Assembly: GCA_016839555.1 (NCBI GenBank)
Contig: JAEOUA010000001.1
Coordinates: forward strand, 206,554 to 270,553
Direction: 5' to 3'
DNA: 64,000 bases
DNA from: Promethearchaeota archaeon
Lineage (GTDB): Archaea; Asgardarchaeota; Lokiarchaeia; Sigyniarchaeales; SOKP01
In this document: positions 17,422 to 26,729 of the stretch, piece after piece
How the letters are laid out: each line of letters begins with the position of its first letter
How positions within the stretch are numbered: the first letter of the stretch is position 1
Made by a program: the position numbers and the translations under genes
The notes under the pieces: model-generated
The model's input: only the letters and a program-made list of their open reading frames with translations
Told to the model about the DNA's origin: nothing
Databases searched by the model: none

Positions 17422-17727
17422 ATGGAAAAGCACGACCTAATCCAGCGAGAAGACACCCGACCCCAACTCATAACTATAATCCAGCTTGGAGAACAAAAGA
17501 TTACGGATGAATGCATAAGTTCTTTTAAAACTTATTTACCTACATTAAAAATTGAAACCAAAGTAAATTCTCAACAAATACCACCCTCAAAACCAAAACC
17601 AGAATTGAGCTCAAAGTCAGATCCTAATCCTCAACCTGTAAAAAAATCTATGATACCCCAAAAAAAAGATTCAAAAAATATTAACTCAGATCGAGCCAGA
17701 GATCGCCTCAGAATTGGAAGAGATTGA
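17422..17727 (+). CDS. hypothetical proline/lysine-rich protein (101 aa), start or frame uncertain
   Basis: 101 residues: about 45 N-terminal residues with mixed alpha/beta character (PQLITIIQLGEQKITDE), then a disordered tail rich in P, K and S ending RARDRLRIGRD. Another frame, 17328-17510, is open for 60 codons without a start and is proline-rich (FPTFNQNGKARPNPARRHP, then NYNPAWRTKDYG). The two may be parts of one frameshifted gene. No family recognised; no good Shine-Dalgarno. Confidence 0.4.
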   Translation: MEKHDLIQREDTRPQLITIIQLGEQKITDECISSFKTYLPTLKIETKVNSQQIPPSKPKPELSSKSDPNPQPVKKSMIPQKKDSKNINSDRARDRLRIGRD

Positions 17728-17900
17728 ATTACCTTATATATAAAAATTGAATAATATATCACTAAATGCTAAATCAGAGAATTAAATGAAAATATTTTAC
17801 CCATCATAAATTTTTATATAAGGTAATTACTATTTCATTATTATAAACATTTCATTAAAAGTTTATATAATAATTAATTAAAATAAATGGTGATATCGAA

Positions 17901-18857
17901 TTGAGTAAAATACAAATTAAGGCTCCTAATACGGACGTTATTTTTGAAAAATGGAAACAACAAGCAAATCGAAAAAGAAAAAAGAAACTGGAAAAAGAAT
18001 TTGGAGTAAAAGGAGCAGTTTTTAGCATAGACAATATTTCAGCTGGAGAAACTGTAAAAGATACAATGAAAGAAGCAGCCATCTATTTTGCTGTAAAAAA
18101 AACTATTGAACCTACTAAAGAAAAAGAAGAAGAAGTTATTGTTGAACCAGAAAAGGTAAAAAAAGAAACTTTCTATGAATTTAAAAAAGATGTAATAAAA
18201 GATAATTGGAAGGGAGATGATAAAGTACCTATCTTTTCTACACTTACTCCGAAACCTTGTCCTGAATGTAAGGGAAAAGGATTTATCGAAGAAAAATGCA
18301 AAGACTGTAAAGGAACTGGAAATATTGAGGAAGAGATGAAAATTTATCAAGATGAGGAACAAAATAAAGAAAAAAAGGTCTTTAAATATCCTTGTGCGAC
18401 TTGCTATGGAACTGGAAAAGTAAAAGAACGCTGTAAGGAATGCGGAGGCTCTAAAAATTTGTATGCCTATAAAATCAAACCTGTTCCATTTAAAAGAAAG
18501 GAAACTGGGATACCTATTTTACATAGTAGCGCCCAAACTAAATATGAGAAAGAAATCAGAGAAGATCTTCATAAATTAATAGATGAAGTAGAAGGAATTA
18601 AATTCAGTAATTTTAAAGACCTTGATAAAAAAGCAGAGCCCTCTCTTGGATATTATAACAAAAACATTAAAAAAACTACAAAAGAGGCTGGGAAAGATTA
18701 TGATAAATACGAAAAAGATAAAGATACAAAAATTGTCAGTCAAATCTATTTGTTCCCAATGATCCAATTATTCTGTGAAACGAAAAATAAAGCAAAGTCA
18801 TTTGAGATTTATGCATTAGGCTCTGATAAGAATTTTATGATCTATTCAAATTTTTAA
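17901..18857 (+). CDS. DnaJ-type zinc-finger protein without J domain
   Basis: 318 residues from TTG 17901, which has GGTGAT upstream. Four CxxCxG-type motifs occur in DnaJ order: C120/C123 (CPECKGKG), C133/C136 (CKDCKGTG), C165/C168 (CATCYGTG) and C178/C181 (CKECGG), so two zinc sites form as in the DnaJ cysteine-rich domain. There is no HPD-containing J domain; residues 1-110 are charged and helical, and 190-318 hold an unrecognised domain. It may act as an unfolded-protein or RNA-binding zinc protein. No Hsp70 or GrpE gene is adjacent. Confidence 0.75.
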   Translation: MSKIQIKAPNTDVIFEKWKQQANRKRKKKLEKEFGVKGAVFSIDNISAGETVKDTMKEAAIYFAVKKTIEPTKEKEEEVIVEPEKVKKETFYEFKKDVIKDNWKGDDKVPIFSTLTPKPCPECKGKGFIEEKCKDCKGTGNIEEEMKIYQDEEQNKEKKVFKYPCATCYGTGKVKERCKECGGSKNLYAYKIKPVPFKRKETGIPILHSSAQTKYEKEIREDLHKLIDEVEGIKFSNFKDLDKKAEPSLGYYNKNIKKTTKEAGKDYDKYEKDKDTKIVSQIYLFPMIQLFCETKNKAKSFEIYALGSDKNFMIYSNF

Positions 18858-19039
18858 AATATAATCATAGTTTTTTTCTTTTATTTCAAGATTTAACTTT
18901 TTTTTATATTTTCATTTAATAACTATAAATTTAATATCAAAATATATAAGTTTCATCTTTTATAAGTTCAAACTTATATTTAAATTATATGGTATATTTT
19001 ATTATATAGAATCTTAAAATTAAAAAAAAGGTATTTAAA

Positions 19040-19669
19040 ATGGAAGTAAAGAGTGAAGAAAAGAGTTTTGAATCAAAGGGTAAAAAAACATTTTATGGAT
19101 ATTATTACCCTACAAATGCATTAGTGATCGCATTAATTGGAATTTTTGGAGCCTTAACATGTATTCTTACGATGATACCTCAAATTCCTGTACCTGCGAC
19201 TCAAGGATATATAAATATTGGAGATGCTGCTGTTATGCTAACTGCTCTTTTATTCGGTCCAATAGTCGGAAGTCTTGCAGGAGGAATAGGTTCTGCTTTA
19301 GCTGATATTATTTTGGGTTATAGTATCTATGCTCCCGCGACCTTAATAATAAAAGGTCTTGAAGGATTAATTGTTGGTTTAATAGCTAATCCAAGAAAAA
19401 TTTCTAAACGGATTCATTATAGGGACATTATTGCGGTTGCTATAGGAGGATTAATTATGGTCTTTGGCTATTTCATATACGAAATTATTATATATGGACT
19501 CGCAGCAGCTTTGACTGAAATAGTTTTGAATGGTTTAATTCAATATGGTATCGGAATTGGCTTGTCTCTTTTAATTATCATTCCACTTCGAAAAAGTTTA
19601 AAAAATGCAATGCCTCAAGTCTTTGATAATGTTTTTATCTCAAGAAGTTCAGACTCTAATTTAGAATAA
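19040..19669 (+). CDS. ECF transporter substrate-binding (S) component
   Basis: 209 residues with about five or six membrane segments. The signature GYINIGDAAVMLTALLFGPI followed by GSLAGGIGSALADI is typical of energy-coupling-factor S components, which bind a vitamin or metal and are driven by the EcfA/EcfA'/EcfT module. No Ecf ATPase or T component is in the window, so it must share a module encoded elsewhere. Substrate cannot be deduced; riboflavin, thiamin-precursor and similar vitamins are possible. Its stop overlaps the convergent threonine-synthase-like gene by 9 bp. Confidence 0.85.
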   Translation: MEVKSEEKSFESKGKKTFYGYYYPTNALVIALIGIFGALTCILTMIPQIPVPATQGYINIGDAAVMLTALLFGPIVGSLAGGIGSALADIILGYSIYAPATLIIKGLEGLIVGLIANPRKISKRIHYRDIIAVAIGGLIMVFGYFIYEIIIYGLAAALTEIVLNGLIQYGIGIGLSLLIIIPLRKSLKNAMPQVFDNVFISRSSDSNLE

Positions 19670-21082
19670 AGCTATTAGCGTTTCTAACGCTTCTAACACT
19701 TTTTTTCCTTTATTTGTAATGGTGTAAAATACATTTTTACCTTCTTTTCTCCGCACAATTAATTCTTTCTCTTCTAACTCTTTAAGATGCTGATATATTG
19801 CCGGTAAACTAATAGTGCCCATCAATTCTTTTATTTTACTGCCATAAATACCTTTTTCTTTAGAAAGAGAAATTTGAGATAAAATTTTTAATTTAGTGCT
19901 TAGAATCCCTCCCATTCCAGCTGTTTTTGCTCTTGATGAGAGAGCCTCAAGCATATATGGAGTTTTTAAGCCAGAACCAGTAATTAAACATACTATTTTT
20001 TCGTCTTTTTTAATTATTTTTTCTTGGAGAAGACTATTTAAAGCTGCGATAGTAAGAGCGGAAGCAGGTTCTGCAAAAATGCCCTCTTTACTAGCGAATT
20101 CTTCTGCAGAACTTAACATTAAATTTTCTTGAATTGCCAATGCGATTCCATTTGTTTCTTTTATAGCTTTCAATGCTAAATCTTGATAAAACGGCTCTTT
20201 TACAAGTATTCCTAATGCATAAGAGTTAATATTTTCATTGTTTTTGGTAATCTGTTCCTTAATTTTATTATATTTATTTACTATTGGCGAAGAAGTTTTG
20301 GTTTGAACTCCAATCATCTTAGGTACTTTTGAGATCTGCTTAGATTGCTTCAATTCTTTAAATCCTTTCCAGATACTTACTAATAAACCTCCACTCCCCA
20401 TCGGTATAATAACCCCATCTATCTCTCCAATTTGATGAATTAATTCATATGAGATCGTTTTTTGCCCCTCAATTGTTAATGGATTATATTCTGGAGTACA
20501 TTGATAATAATTTTTATATTTTGGATTCAAAGCTTCTTGAATTGCCTCGTCAGAATATTTCCCTTTACTTTTTATTTTTGAATTATAGGCAATCATTTGA
20601 GCCTTTTTCCCCACATCTATTTTTTCAGGGATAAGATTTAGACATTTTATACCTTCAAGGGAGGCATAAGCTGCGATAGAGGCTCCTTGATTGCCATTAG
20701 ATGCACACAAAACCTTGTTGTAATCAAGACTACGAGCATGTGATATTAAAAGTGCTGCAGCGCGATCTTTAAAAGAATTCGTAGGATTATGGGTCTCATC
20801 CTTAAAATATAAATTTTTAATATCCCATATTTTTCCTAATTTTTTTGATGGTTTACATGGTGTTATCCCTTCTCCTAAACTTACAATAAAATCTTGATTT
20901 ATTTCTGGAAAAATATCTCTAAAATCCCAAAAATTAGTAAATTTCCTTTCTTGATTAAAGAAATTTTGAACATTTACTTTAGGTGTTTTAACCCATAAAA
21001 TCCCATTACAATTAGGACATTTATAGACAATGGAATTTAATTCAAAACTCTTAGCACAATTAGTACAAATATAAGGTATCAA
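19661..21082 (-). CDS. threonine synthase-like PLP enzyme fused to C-terminal winged helix
   Basis: 473 residues. A zinc ribbon (CTNC 6-9, CPNC 22-25) leads into a fold-type II PLP core: Schiff-base Lys105 in TNSFKDRAA, substrate loop ASNGNQGAS and the glycine-rich phosphate loop GSGGLL. This matches threonine synthase, which makes threonine from O-phosphohomoserine, though related desulfhydrase or dehydratase activity is possible. From about residue 385 a winged-helix domain follows (SLPAIYQHLKELEEKELIVR). Enzyme-wHTH fusions suggest DNA-binding autoregulation by amino-acid state; that is inference. It is a single gene, not in a thr operon. Confidence 0.85.
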   Translation of the reverse strand: MIPYICTNCAKSFELNSIVYKCPNCNGILWVKTPKVNVQNFFNQERKFTNFWDFRDIFPEINQDFIVSLGEGITPCKPSKKLGKIWDIKNLYFKDETHNPTNSFKDRAAALLISHARSLDYNKVLCASNGNQGASIAAYASLEGIKCLNLIPEKIDVGKKAQMIAYNSKIKSKGKYSDEAIQEALNPKYKNYYQCTPEYNPLTIEGQKTISYELIHQIGEIDGVIIPMGSGGLLVSIWKGFKELKQSKQISKVPKMIGVQTKTSSPIVNKYNKIKEQITKNNENINSYALGILVKEPFYQDLALKAIKETNGIALAIQENLMLSSAEEFASKEGIFAEPASALTIAALNSLLQEKIIKKDEKIVCLITGSGLKTPYMLEALSSRAKTAGMGGILSTKLKILSQISLSKEKGIYGSKIKELMGTISLPAIYQHLKELEEKELIVRRKEGKNVFYTITNKGKKVLEALETLIALF

Positions 21083-21225
21083 AGGAAGCTTTTCTCTTAT
21101 TTAATTTCTTTAATTATTCCTATATTGTAAAATGTCTTAAAATATTTATATTAATATAAATCTGGGTTTTTCTTAAATGGTAAGGATTACTTTTTGAAAG
21201 TATTTAGAATTAGAAAAAAAAGAAG

Positions 21226-21675
21226 TTAATAACTTGATTGTTCGCAAAAGCAAAATCGGGAGTTTAAAATAGTTTCTCCACATGGACATTCCTTCGGATG
21301 GCCATATTTTTCACATATTTTATTTATTGTTTCACAAGAGAATATAAGATTAAGCTTTTCGCTCTCTTCATGAGCCTTCTCTCGGCTTAGATGTATTTCT
21401 CGATATAATAACATTTCAATCAAATGTTTATGTCGCAAGATCTCTTTAGCTAACTCTTTTCCTTCACTTGTGAGTTTGACTTCATAATAGGGTTCATATT
21501 TCACTAAACCATGTGCCTTAAGTCTTCCAATACAACTTCCTAAAGTAGAATGAGGAACTTCCATTCTATTAGAAAGTTCTCCAATTTTTAGAAGGTTATT
21601 TGTTCTAAATAGAACTTTGATGACATCATAGTCTAGTTTTACCATCTTTGTTTTAATTTCTTTTTTCTTATCCAA
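21226..21675 (-). CDS. DtxR/MntR-family metal-dependent transcription regulator
   Basis: 149 residues from TTG 21675, which overlaps the stop of the ZIP gene. An N-terminal winged helix (LLKIGELSNRMEVPHSTLG) is followed by a dimerisation/metal domain with HKHLIEMLLYREIHLSREKA and the closing CGHP-like segment YGHPKECPCGE. DtxR proteins bind Fe, Mn or Zn and repress metal uptake genes. The C-terminus adds extra cysteines (RFCFCEQ). Being the second gene in an operon with a metal transporter, it most likely controls that transporter. No SH3-like FeoA domain is present. Confidence 0.88.
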   Translation of the reverse strand: MDKKKEIKTKMVKLDYDVIKVLFRTNNLLKIGELSNRMEVPHSTLGSCIGRLKAHGLVKYEPYYEVKLTSEGKELAKEILRHKHLIEMLLYREIHLSREKAHEESEKLNLIFSCETINKICEKYGHPKECPCGETILNSRFCFCEQSSY

Positions 21676-22423
21676 AGATAATTCTCACCATTAAAATTAA
21701 TAATATTCCAATTATAAACGCAGAAAAATGTCCTAATCTGGTTAAAAACGATTCACCATAATCCTCTTTTCCATGCTTTATTTCGGGAATTAAATCAGAA
21801 GCGGCAATATATATGAAATTTCCCGCGGCGAATGGTAGCAAAAAGGTTGTATCTATGCTTCCAGAAACAAAGAAAGTTATAATCCCTCCAGGAATTATAG
21901 TTAATGCAGAAATAAAGTTAAATATTAATGCATTTCTTTTTTCCCACCCACTATGCAGAAGTACGCCATAATCACCCAATTCTTGCGGAATTTCATGAGC
22001 AGCTGCGGCTATCCATGTAATAACTCCAACTTCAAAACTAACCATAAACGAACTTGCAATTGCTAATCCTCCAATAAAATTATGCACTCCATCTGCAACT
22101 AAAATTAAAAACCCCACAGGTTGTTTATATTCAGAAGGGACTTTATGTTGGTGTTGCCATTGTAGAAATTGTTCTAATAAAAAAAAGATAGCAAATCCAA
22201 TTAGTAACCAAATGCATACAATAATAGGTTCACCGCCTTGATAAATAGATTCAGGTAATAAATGGAGAAACGCTCCGCCTAATAAAGCTCCCGCAGAGAA
22301 TGCCACCAATACTAATAAAAGTTTCCGTAATATCCTTTCTTTAATAGATAAAGTGATCAATCCTATCCAAGCTATTAGACTCATGAAAAACCCAAATAGA
22401 ATTATTATAAAAAGAGTATTCAT
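21668..22423 (-). CDS. ZIP-family metal (zinc/iron) transporter
   Basis: 251 residues with eight hydrophobic segments. The ZIP metal path is clear: DGVHNFIGGLAIASSF in TM4 and HEIPQELGDYGVLLHSGW in TM5. A His-containing cytoplasmic loop (FLQWQHQHKVPSEYKQ) lies between TM3 and TM4. It imports divalent metal into the cytoplasm. The DtxR-like regulator begins within its last codons, so the two are co-transcribed and translationally coupled. Length is normal for the GufA/ZupT-type subgroup. Confidence 0.9.
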   Translation of the reverse strand: MNTLFIIILFGFFMSLIAWIGLITLSIKERILRKLLLVLVAFSAGALLGGAFLHLLPESIYQGGEPIIVCIWLLIGFAIFFLLEQFLQWQHQHKVPSEYKQPVGFLILVADGVHNFIGGLAIASSFMVSFEVGVITWIAAAAHEIPQELGDYGVLLHSGWEKRNALIFNFISALTIIPGGIITFFVSGSIDTTFLLPFAAGNFIYIAASDLIPEIKHGKEDYGESFLTRLGHFSAFIIGILLILMVRIIFG

Positions 22424-22504
22424 ATAGTTTATAAGTATGAAAGTTATATAAATTTTACGCCATATCGTAAAAAATATTTTTTAAAAAATTAAAGTAAAAA
22501 ATTA

Positions 22505-22981
22505 TTATTTCACTATTTCTTTTGAAGCAAAAGCTTTAAGAATTTTTCCATAGAAATAATGATGGCTACTAAGATCTGATTTACTGGTATCAATTACTCT
22601 GCATTCATAATTCAATAAACAATTTTTAAGTGTAGGCACTTTTATAGTTACTCCTGGAAGGGTTTCTAATCCAGCCTCATCAAACTTATTAGTATCCCTA
22701 CCAGAATAGGTACCAGCAATACTTACTGCATTCCTATTAGTATCAGAGGGAATATTTATTGTAAATTGTTTCATACCTTCCGTTAATAGTTTATAAGTAT
22801 ATCTGCTATAAGCAACCTGAGCTCGTATTACTAAATCACCATGATGATCTTCCATTTTTTTCCAGTCTAAAGCCATCACATTTTTATTCCCATTTGAATC
22901 CATCGAGACTAATAATGCGGTATTTTCTCTAAAATATTCAACATATTCCTTTGGATCTATTTCAATTCTATTTTCTGACAT
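22505..22981 (-). CDS. flavin reductase-like (flavoredoxin) FMN-binding protein
   Basis: 158 residues. The split-barrel pattern of the flavin reductase-like family is visible: ENTALLVSMDSNGNKNVMAL, then VIRAQVAYSRYTYKLLTEG and QFTINIPSDTNRNAVSIAG with SGRDTNKF. These proteins bind FMN and transfer electrons to or from NAD(P)H, iron or sulfur compounds. It is slightly shorter than the usual 170-200 residues but looks complete. The ZIP gene lies downstream, 81 nt away on the same strand, so co-transcription is possible but not shown. Confidence 0.8.
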   Translation of the reverse strand: MSENRIEIDPKEYVEYFRENTALLVSMDSNGNKNVMALDWKKMEDHHGDLVIRAQVAYSRYTYKLLTEGMKQFTINIPSDTNRNAVSIAGTYSGRDTNKFDEAGLETLPGVTIKVPTLKNCLLNYECRVIDTSKSDLSSHHYFYGKILKAFASKEIVK

Positions 22982-23061
22982 TTTCTGTTTTCAATTTTCA
23001 TTATAGGTAGTGAGAGTGATTATTGTTAAAAAATGAACTATCATTTAAAATTTTAGGACTT

Positions 23062-23385
23062 CTATTTAGGTGGCTTCATTCCAATTAATCCCATTGCTTC
23101 ACCTAAATTGAAATAAACTTCCATTTCATATTGGTATCCTTCAATATCGTGATAATCTATCATAATATTTTGCATTTTTATTAAAGCTTCATCAAGCTTA
23201 CCGGTTTTTACCTCAATAACATTTAAAGATTTTATCACATTTCCCGAAACCTTAAGGGCCCCTTCTAGAATATTTTTCCTTAGAGATTTATCCGTAGGAT
23301 ATTTTTTTTTCTCTTCAATATAATGTTCCGCAACCTCTCTTGCTTTATTAAAAGGAAACTGGGTTTTTATAATAATATACGGCAA
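23062..23385 (-). CDS. conserved-looking hypothetical, dimeric alpha/beta-barrel-like (107 aa)
   Basis: 107 residues from TTG 23385 behind a good GGTGAT. It has the strand-helix-helix-strand-strand look of a dimeric ferredoxin-like barrel: PYIIIKTQFPFNKAREVAEH, SLNVIEVKTGKLDEALIKM, then EGYQYEMEVYFNLGEAMGLI. No catalytic residue stands out. It may bind a small ligand. It sits 80 nt upstream of the flavin reductase-like gene on the same strand, so they may be co-expressed. Confidence 0.6.
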   Translation of the reverse strand: MPYIIIKTQFPFNKAREVAEHYIEEKKKYPTDKSLRKNILEGALKVSGNVIKSLNVIEVKTGKLDEALIKMQNIMIDYHDIEGYQYEMEVYFNLGEAMGLIGMKPPK

Positions 23386-23607
23386 ATTATCACCTTTTTT
23401 TTTAATTTTTTATTTTTTAAATTTAGATTATTTATGGTCGATTTTTTTGTTTTATAAAGATATCATAATCTAAGTAAAACTTTCATCTTTGTATAAGTTT
23501 TGATTAAAATTATTAATGCTGCTTCAAACATAGATGATTTAATAATTAAGCTGACTTTTTAGTAAATAGCTCTTTATAAATAATAATTATTGGAAAATTA
23601 GATAAAA

Positions 23608-24564
23608 ATGGTAGATATAATTTCTATAGGCGAACTTTTGGTCGAAATAATGCGAGAAAAAGTCGATACCCCCCATAGTAAAATCGGCGCGATCTATAGA
23701 GGGCCATACCCGAGTGGGGCACCCGCAATATTTATAGATTCTGCCGCACGGATGGCGAAACCCTTCAATATTTCTACAGGATTTATTGGTGTCGTTGGAA
23801 ATGATCAGTTCGGAGAATGCATACTTCACAAATTAAAAAGGGATGGAGTTGATATTTCACAAATAAGGACTGCTAGCAATAAAACTACAGGGATTGCTTT
23901 TAATCAGTATAATTCTGATGGCTCACGAAAGTTTATTTTCGCGGCTGGTGCTGCAGGAGATACATCCCCAGATGATATTAATCCAACTTATTTTGAGAAC
24001 ATTAAAAATTTACATATTATGGGAAGCGCTTTATCTATTAGTGAAAGCTCAAAGGAAGCTTGCTATAAGGCTTTAAGAATTGCAAAACAAAAAAATCCAG
24101 ATGTTATTATAAGTTTTGACCCAAATTTAAGGCCTGAGATGCTCGATTTAGATACAATATTAAAGATTTCTAACCCAGTTTTGGAACAAACCAGAATTTT
24201 GTTACCGAGTGGAGAGGAGGCTGAGATGCTGGCTGGTATAAAAGGTGAAAAAAAAGCTTGTATTAATCTACTAGATAAGGGTCCCGAAATCATTGCACTA
24301 AAACAAGGAAAAAAAGGATGCACTATATTTTTAAAGGAAAATGAGCAGGGTATAAAGGTTCCTGCTTATAATGTAAAAGAGATTGATCCAACAGGTGCTG
24401 GAGATTCCTTTGGAGGTGGTTTTATAGTGGGATTTTTAAAAAATTGGGACTTAAAAAGAACCGCGAGTTTTGCTAATGCAGTAGGCGCATTGAAAGTACA
24501 ATTTTTTGGACCAATGTCAAATACAACCTATGAAGAAGCAATTAAATTGATGGAGAAAGATTAA
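23608..24564 (+). CDS. PfkB-family sugar kinase (2-keto-3-deoxygluconate kinase-like)
   Basis: 318 residues, normal for PfkB/ribokinase. The N-terminal GELLVEIMRE and GGxGxN-like region (YPSGAPAIFIDSAARMA), the ISFDPNLRPEM motif, and the catalytic DPTGAGDSFGGGF near residue 262 (Asp base) are present. Phosphorylates a sugar or sugar acid with ATP; the DPNLR motif and overall likeness suggest KDG kinase, but fructokinase or another hexose substrate cannot be excluded. Convergent with the metallophosphoesterase, 11 bp between stops. Confidence 0.88.
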   Translation: MVDIISIGELLVEIMREKVDTPHSKIGAIYRGPYPSGAPAIFIDSAARMAKPFNISTGFIGVVGNDQFGECILHKLKRDGVDISQIRTASNKTTGIAFNQYNSDGSRKFIFAAGAAGDTSPDDINPTYFENIKNLHIMGSALSISESSKEACYKALRIAKQKNPDVIISFDPNLRPEMLDLDTILKISNPVLEQTRILLPSGEEAEMLAGIKGEKKACINLLDKGPEIIALKQGKKGCTIFLKENEQGIKVPAYNVKEIDPTGAGDSFGGGFIVGFLKNWDLKRTASFANAVGALKVQFFGPMSNTTYEEAIKLMEKD

Positions 24565-24575
24565 TTTAATTCTTT

Positions 24576-26564
24576 TCAGTGTCCATTATTTTTAAGTTGA
24601 AGTGAATAAACTTGAACCTTGCTTATGAGATGGTTTTCCACTTTAATAATGCGAAATCCCGGAGATTTAACTTTAAATTTTGAAGAAAGGGGTCCTAAGC
24701 CTTGCGTATGGAAAATAAAGGGCTTATTCGCTTCAAACCATGTTTTTAATTGAGATTCATTATTAAATTGTTCTATAGTATCTCTATAACGACTGGTATA
24801 TATTTTACAAGGCATTTTAATGTAAATTGGTAAGAAATAAAAGCCAAAATTTACTCTTTGCATCTCTGATTCTTCAGCTTCTTCAATTCTAAATTCTTTT
24901 AAAGTATGAGTATGCCCGCATAAAACAAGATCTACCTTCTTTTTAATAATTTCATCTGACCCTACTAAAATTTTCATTAGCGTAGCCCAACGATACATAA
25001 TCGTTTGGTATTTAAAATATAAGATTGTTTCAAGTCTTTTGGAGTCTGTATATTTTGTAATATTTTCTTCATATAAATCAGCCCATTCAATATCTCTGTC
25101 TAAACCAAATTTTCTTTTTAATTTCCATTTTTTAATCCTATTGAAATTAGGAGATAAAGGAGGAGCATGCATAAACACAATTATTCGTTTCCTGTTGGAT
25201 TGTGTTATAAATGCTCTTAATAATTCTATTTGGAATCTCTTCAATCCTCTTGTGCTGGGAGCACTTCTCATTAAATCAAACAAATTTGCGATAGAATCCA
25301 TTCCTGTATCTAAAAATAGTAGGGAATACTTCTCTCCAATAGATATTTTGTAATTTAAATTGGGATTGATAAGCAGCAGATAATTGTTAAGAAATTTAGT
25401 TCTGGAATATAAAGCTCTTAAATAATGAAATAATTTTCCATCTTTATATTCTTTAATATCTTTTCTCTTTAAACCAAATTTTCTATAAATCGTGCCGGTC
25501 TTAATACTATAAAATCCGGCTCGATAATCATGATTTCCAACAATGGTAAATATTGGAGCCATAATTTCCATTTTGTTTTCGAAATCTTCATCTTTTAATT
25601 CTGGGTCTCTATTTATTCCTAAGAGAATATCAAACAGAAATTGAAAGTTATTTTCATAGTGATCATCATAATTTGCGGGATCCACGTAATCTACTAAATC
25701 TCCCGTAAGCACAACAAAATCTAATTCATTTTCTTTAACTTTATTATTAACATAGGAAATAAAGAGGCGAAGGTTTATATTAAAATTGAATTTTCCATGT
25801 CGAAATCGTTCTAATTTTTGTTCTTGAAATTCTTCCTTAAAACTAAAATCTCGGTCTAAAATAAATGAATATGTTTGCACTTTTTCAACTCTACTTCTTT
25901 CCACTTTATTTAATGCTTTTTTCTTAAGAAAGCGAGTTATAAAGTCATTTCTTCTTGCGATATGAGAATCAGAAGCATGAATAAACTGAAACTCTTTCCA
26001 ATCTTTATTAAATAGGGCGATAGCATGAAAATTTACCTTCTCAGTACCTAACTTGGGATAATTTTGGATTAAATCACACAATAGATTATTGCTCTTTTTT
26101 TCTTTTAAAATCTGAGATAGTTCACGACTTTTTTTAATTACTAATTCAATTTTAAATAATTGATCCCGTATTTTTCCAAAACCTTTCTTTTTTATAGCAT
26201 GATAAATATCCCATAGTTCACATAATTCTTCTTTTGGATTTTCTTCTATTCTAAAATCCTTATATTCTTTTCTTATAATCTTATTAAGTTCTAATGGAAA
26301 CTTCTTTCCTCTTCTTTGATCAAAATTTCCAGAATCCATTAAAATTGGTTGAAGATAAATATTATTATCTAGTTGCTTCTGAATTTCATCTGATGATATT
26401 CCAGATTTAGCCAATAATATCGCATTAAATCTTATTTTTTTCGAAACAGAACCATATTCATCTATATATTCCCTCAAATTAATTATTAAAGGCTGACCCA
26501 AATTTGGTTTAATAATTATTGGATATTTCTCATCAATATGGACTAAATCTTTAAAATTATTCAT
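24576..26564 (-). CDS. calcineurin-like metallophosphoesterase with unique N-terminal domain
   Basis: 662 residues. From about residue 195 all five metallophosphoesterase motifs appear: HASDSHIARR, VVLTGDLVDY, IVGNHDYR, VFMHAPPLS and LCGHTHTL, so a di-metal centre for phosphoester hydrolysis is complete. About 190 N-terminal residues (LIINLREYIDEYGSVSKK onward) match nothing I know and may bind substrate. Very large inserts separate the motifs. No signal peptide, so it acts in the cytoplasm. Possible substrates include nucleotides or phosphoproteins. Confidence 0.82.
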   Translation of the reverse strand: MNNFKDLVHIDEKYPIIIKPNLGQPLIINLREYIDEYGSVSKKIRFNAILLAKSGISSDEIQKQLDNNIYLQPILMDSGNFDQRRGKKFPLELNKIIRKEYKDFRIEENPKEELCELWDIYHAIKKKGFGKIRDQLFKIELVIKKSRELSQILKEKKSNNLLCDLIQNYPKLGTEKVNFHAIALFNKDWKEFQFIHASDSHIARRNDFITRFLKKKALNKVERSRVEKVQTYSFILDRDFSFKEEFQEQKLERFRHGKFNFNINLRLFISYVNNKVKENELDFVVLTGDLVDYVDPANYDDHYENNFQFLFDILLGINRDPELKDEDFENKMEIMAPIFTIVGNHDYRAGFYSIKTGTIYRKFGLKRKDIKEYKDGKLFHYLRALYSRTKFLNNYLLLINPNLNYKISIGEKYSLLFLDTGMDSIANLFDLMRSAPSTRGLKRFQIELLRAFITQSNRKRIIVFMHAPPLSPNFNRIKKWKLKRKFGLDRDIEWADLYEENITKYTDSKRLETILYFKYQTIMYRWATLMKILVGSDEIIKKKVDLVLCGHTHTLKEFRIEEAEESEMQRVNFGFYFLPIYIKMPCKIYTSRYRDTIEQFNNESQLKTWFEANKPFIFHTQGLGPLSSKFKVKSPGFRIIKVENHLISKVQVYSLQLKNNGH

Positions 26565-26729
26565 CTTATATCGTAAAAATATATAATCATTCTAATATTT
26601 TTAATGATTTAAAAGATAAAATAAGATCTTTATTTGCAAATTTGTTTGTCTTATTAATTTATCAATTAATTTAATATTTTTTTATTATTTTAACTAAATA
26701 TTAAAATTGCTATCCATGTTATTGTTAAA

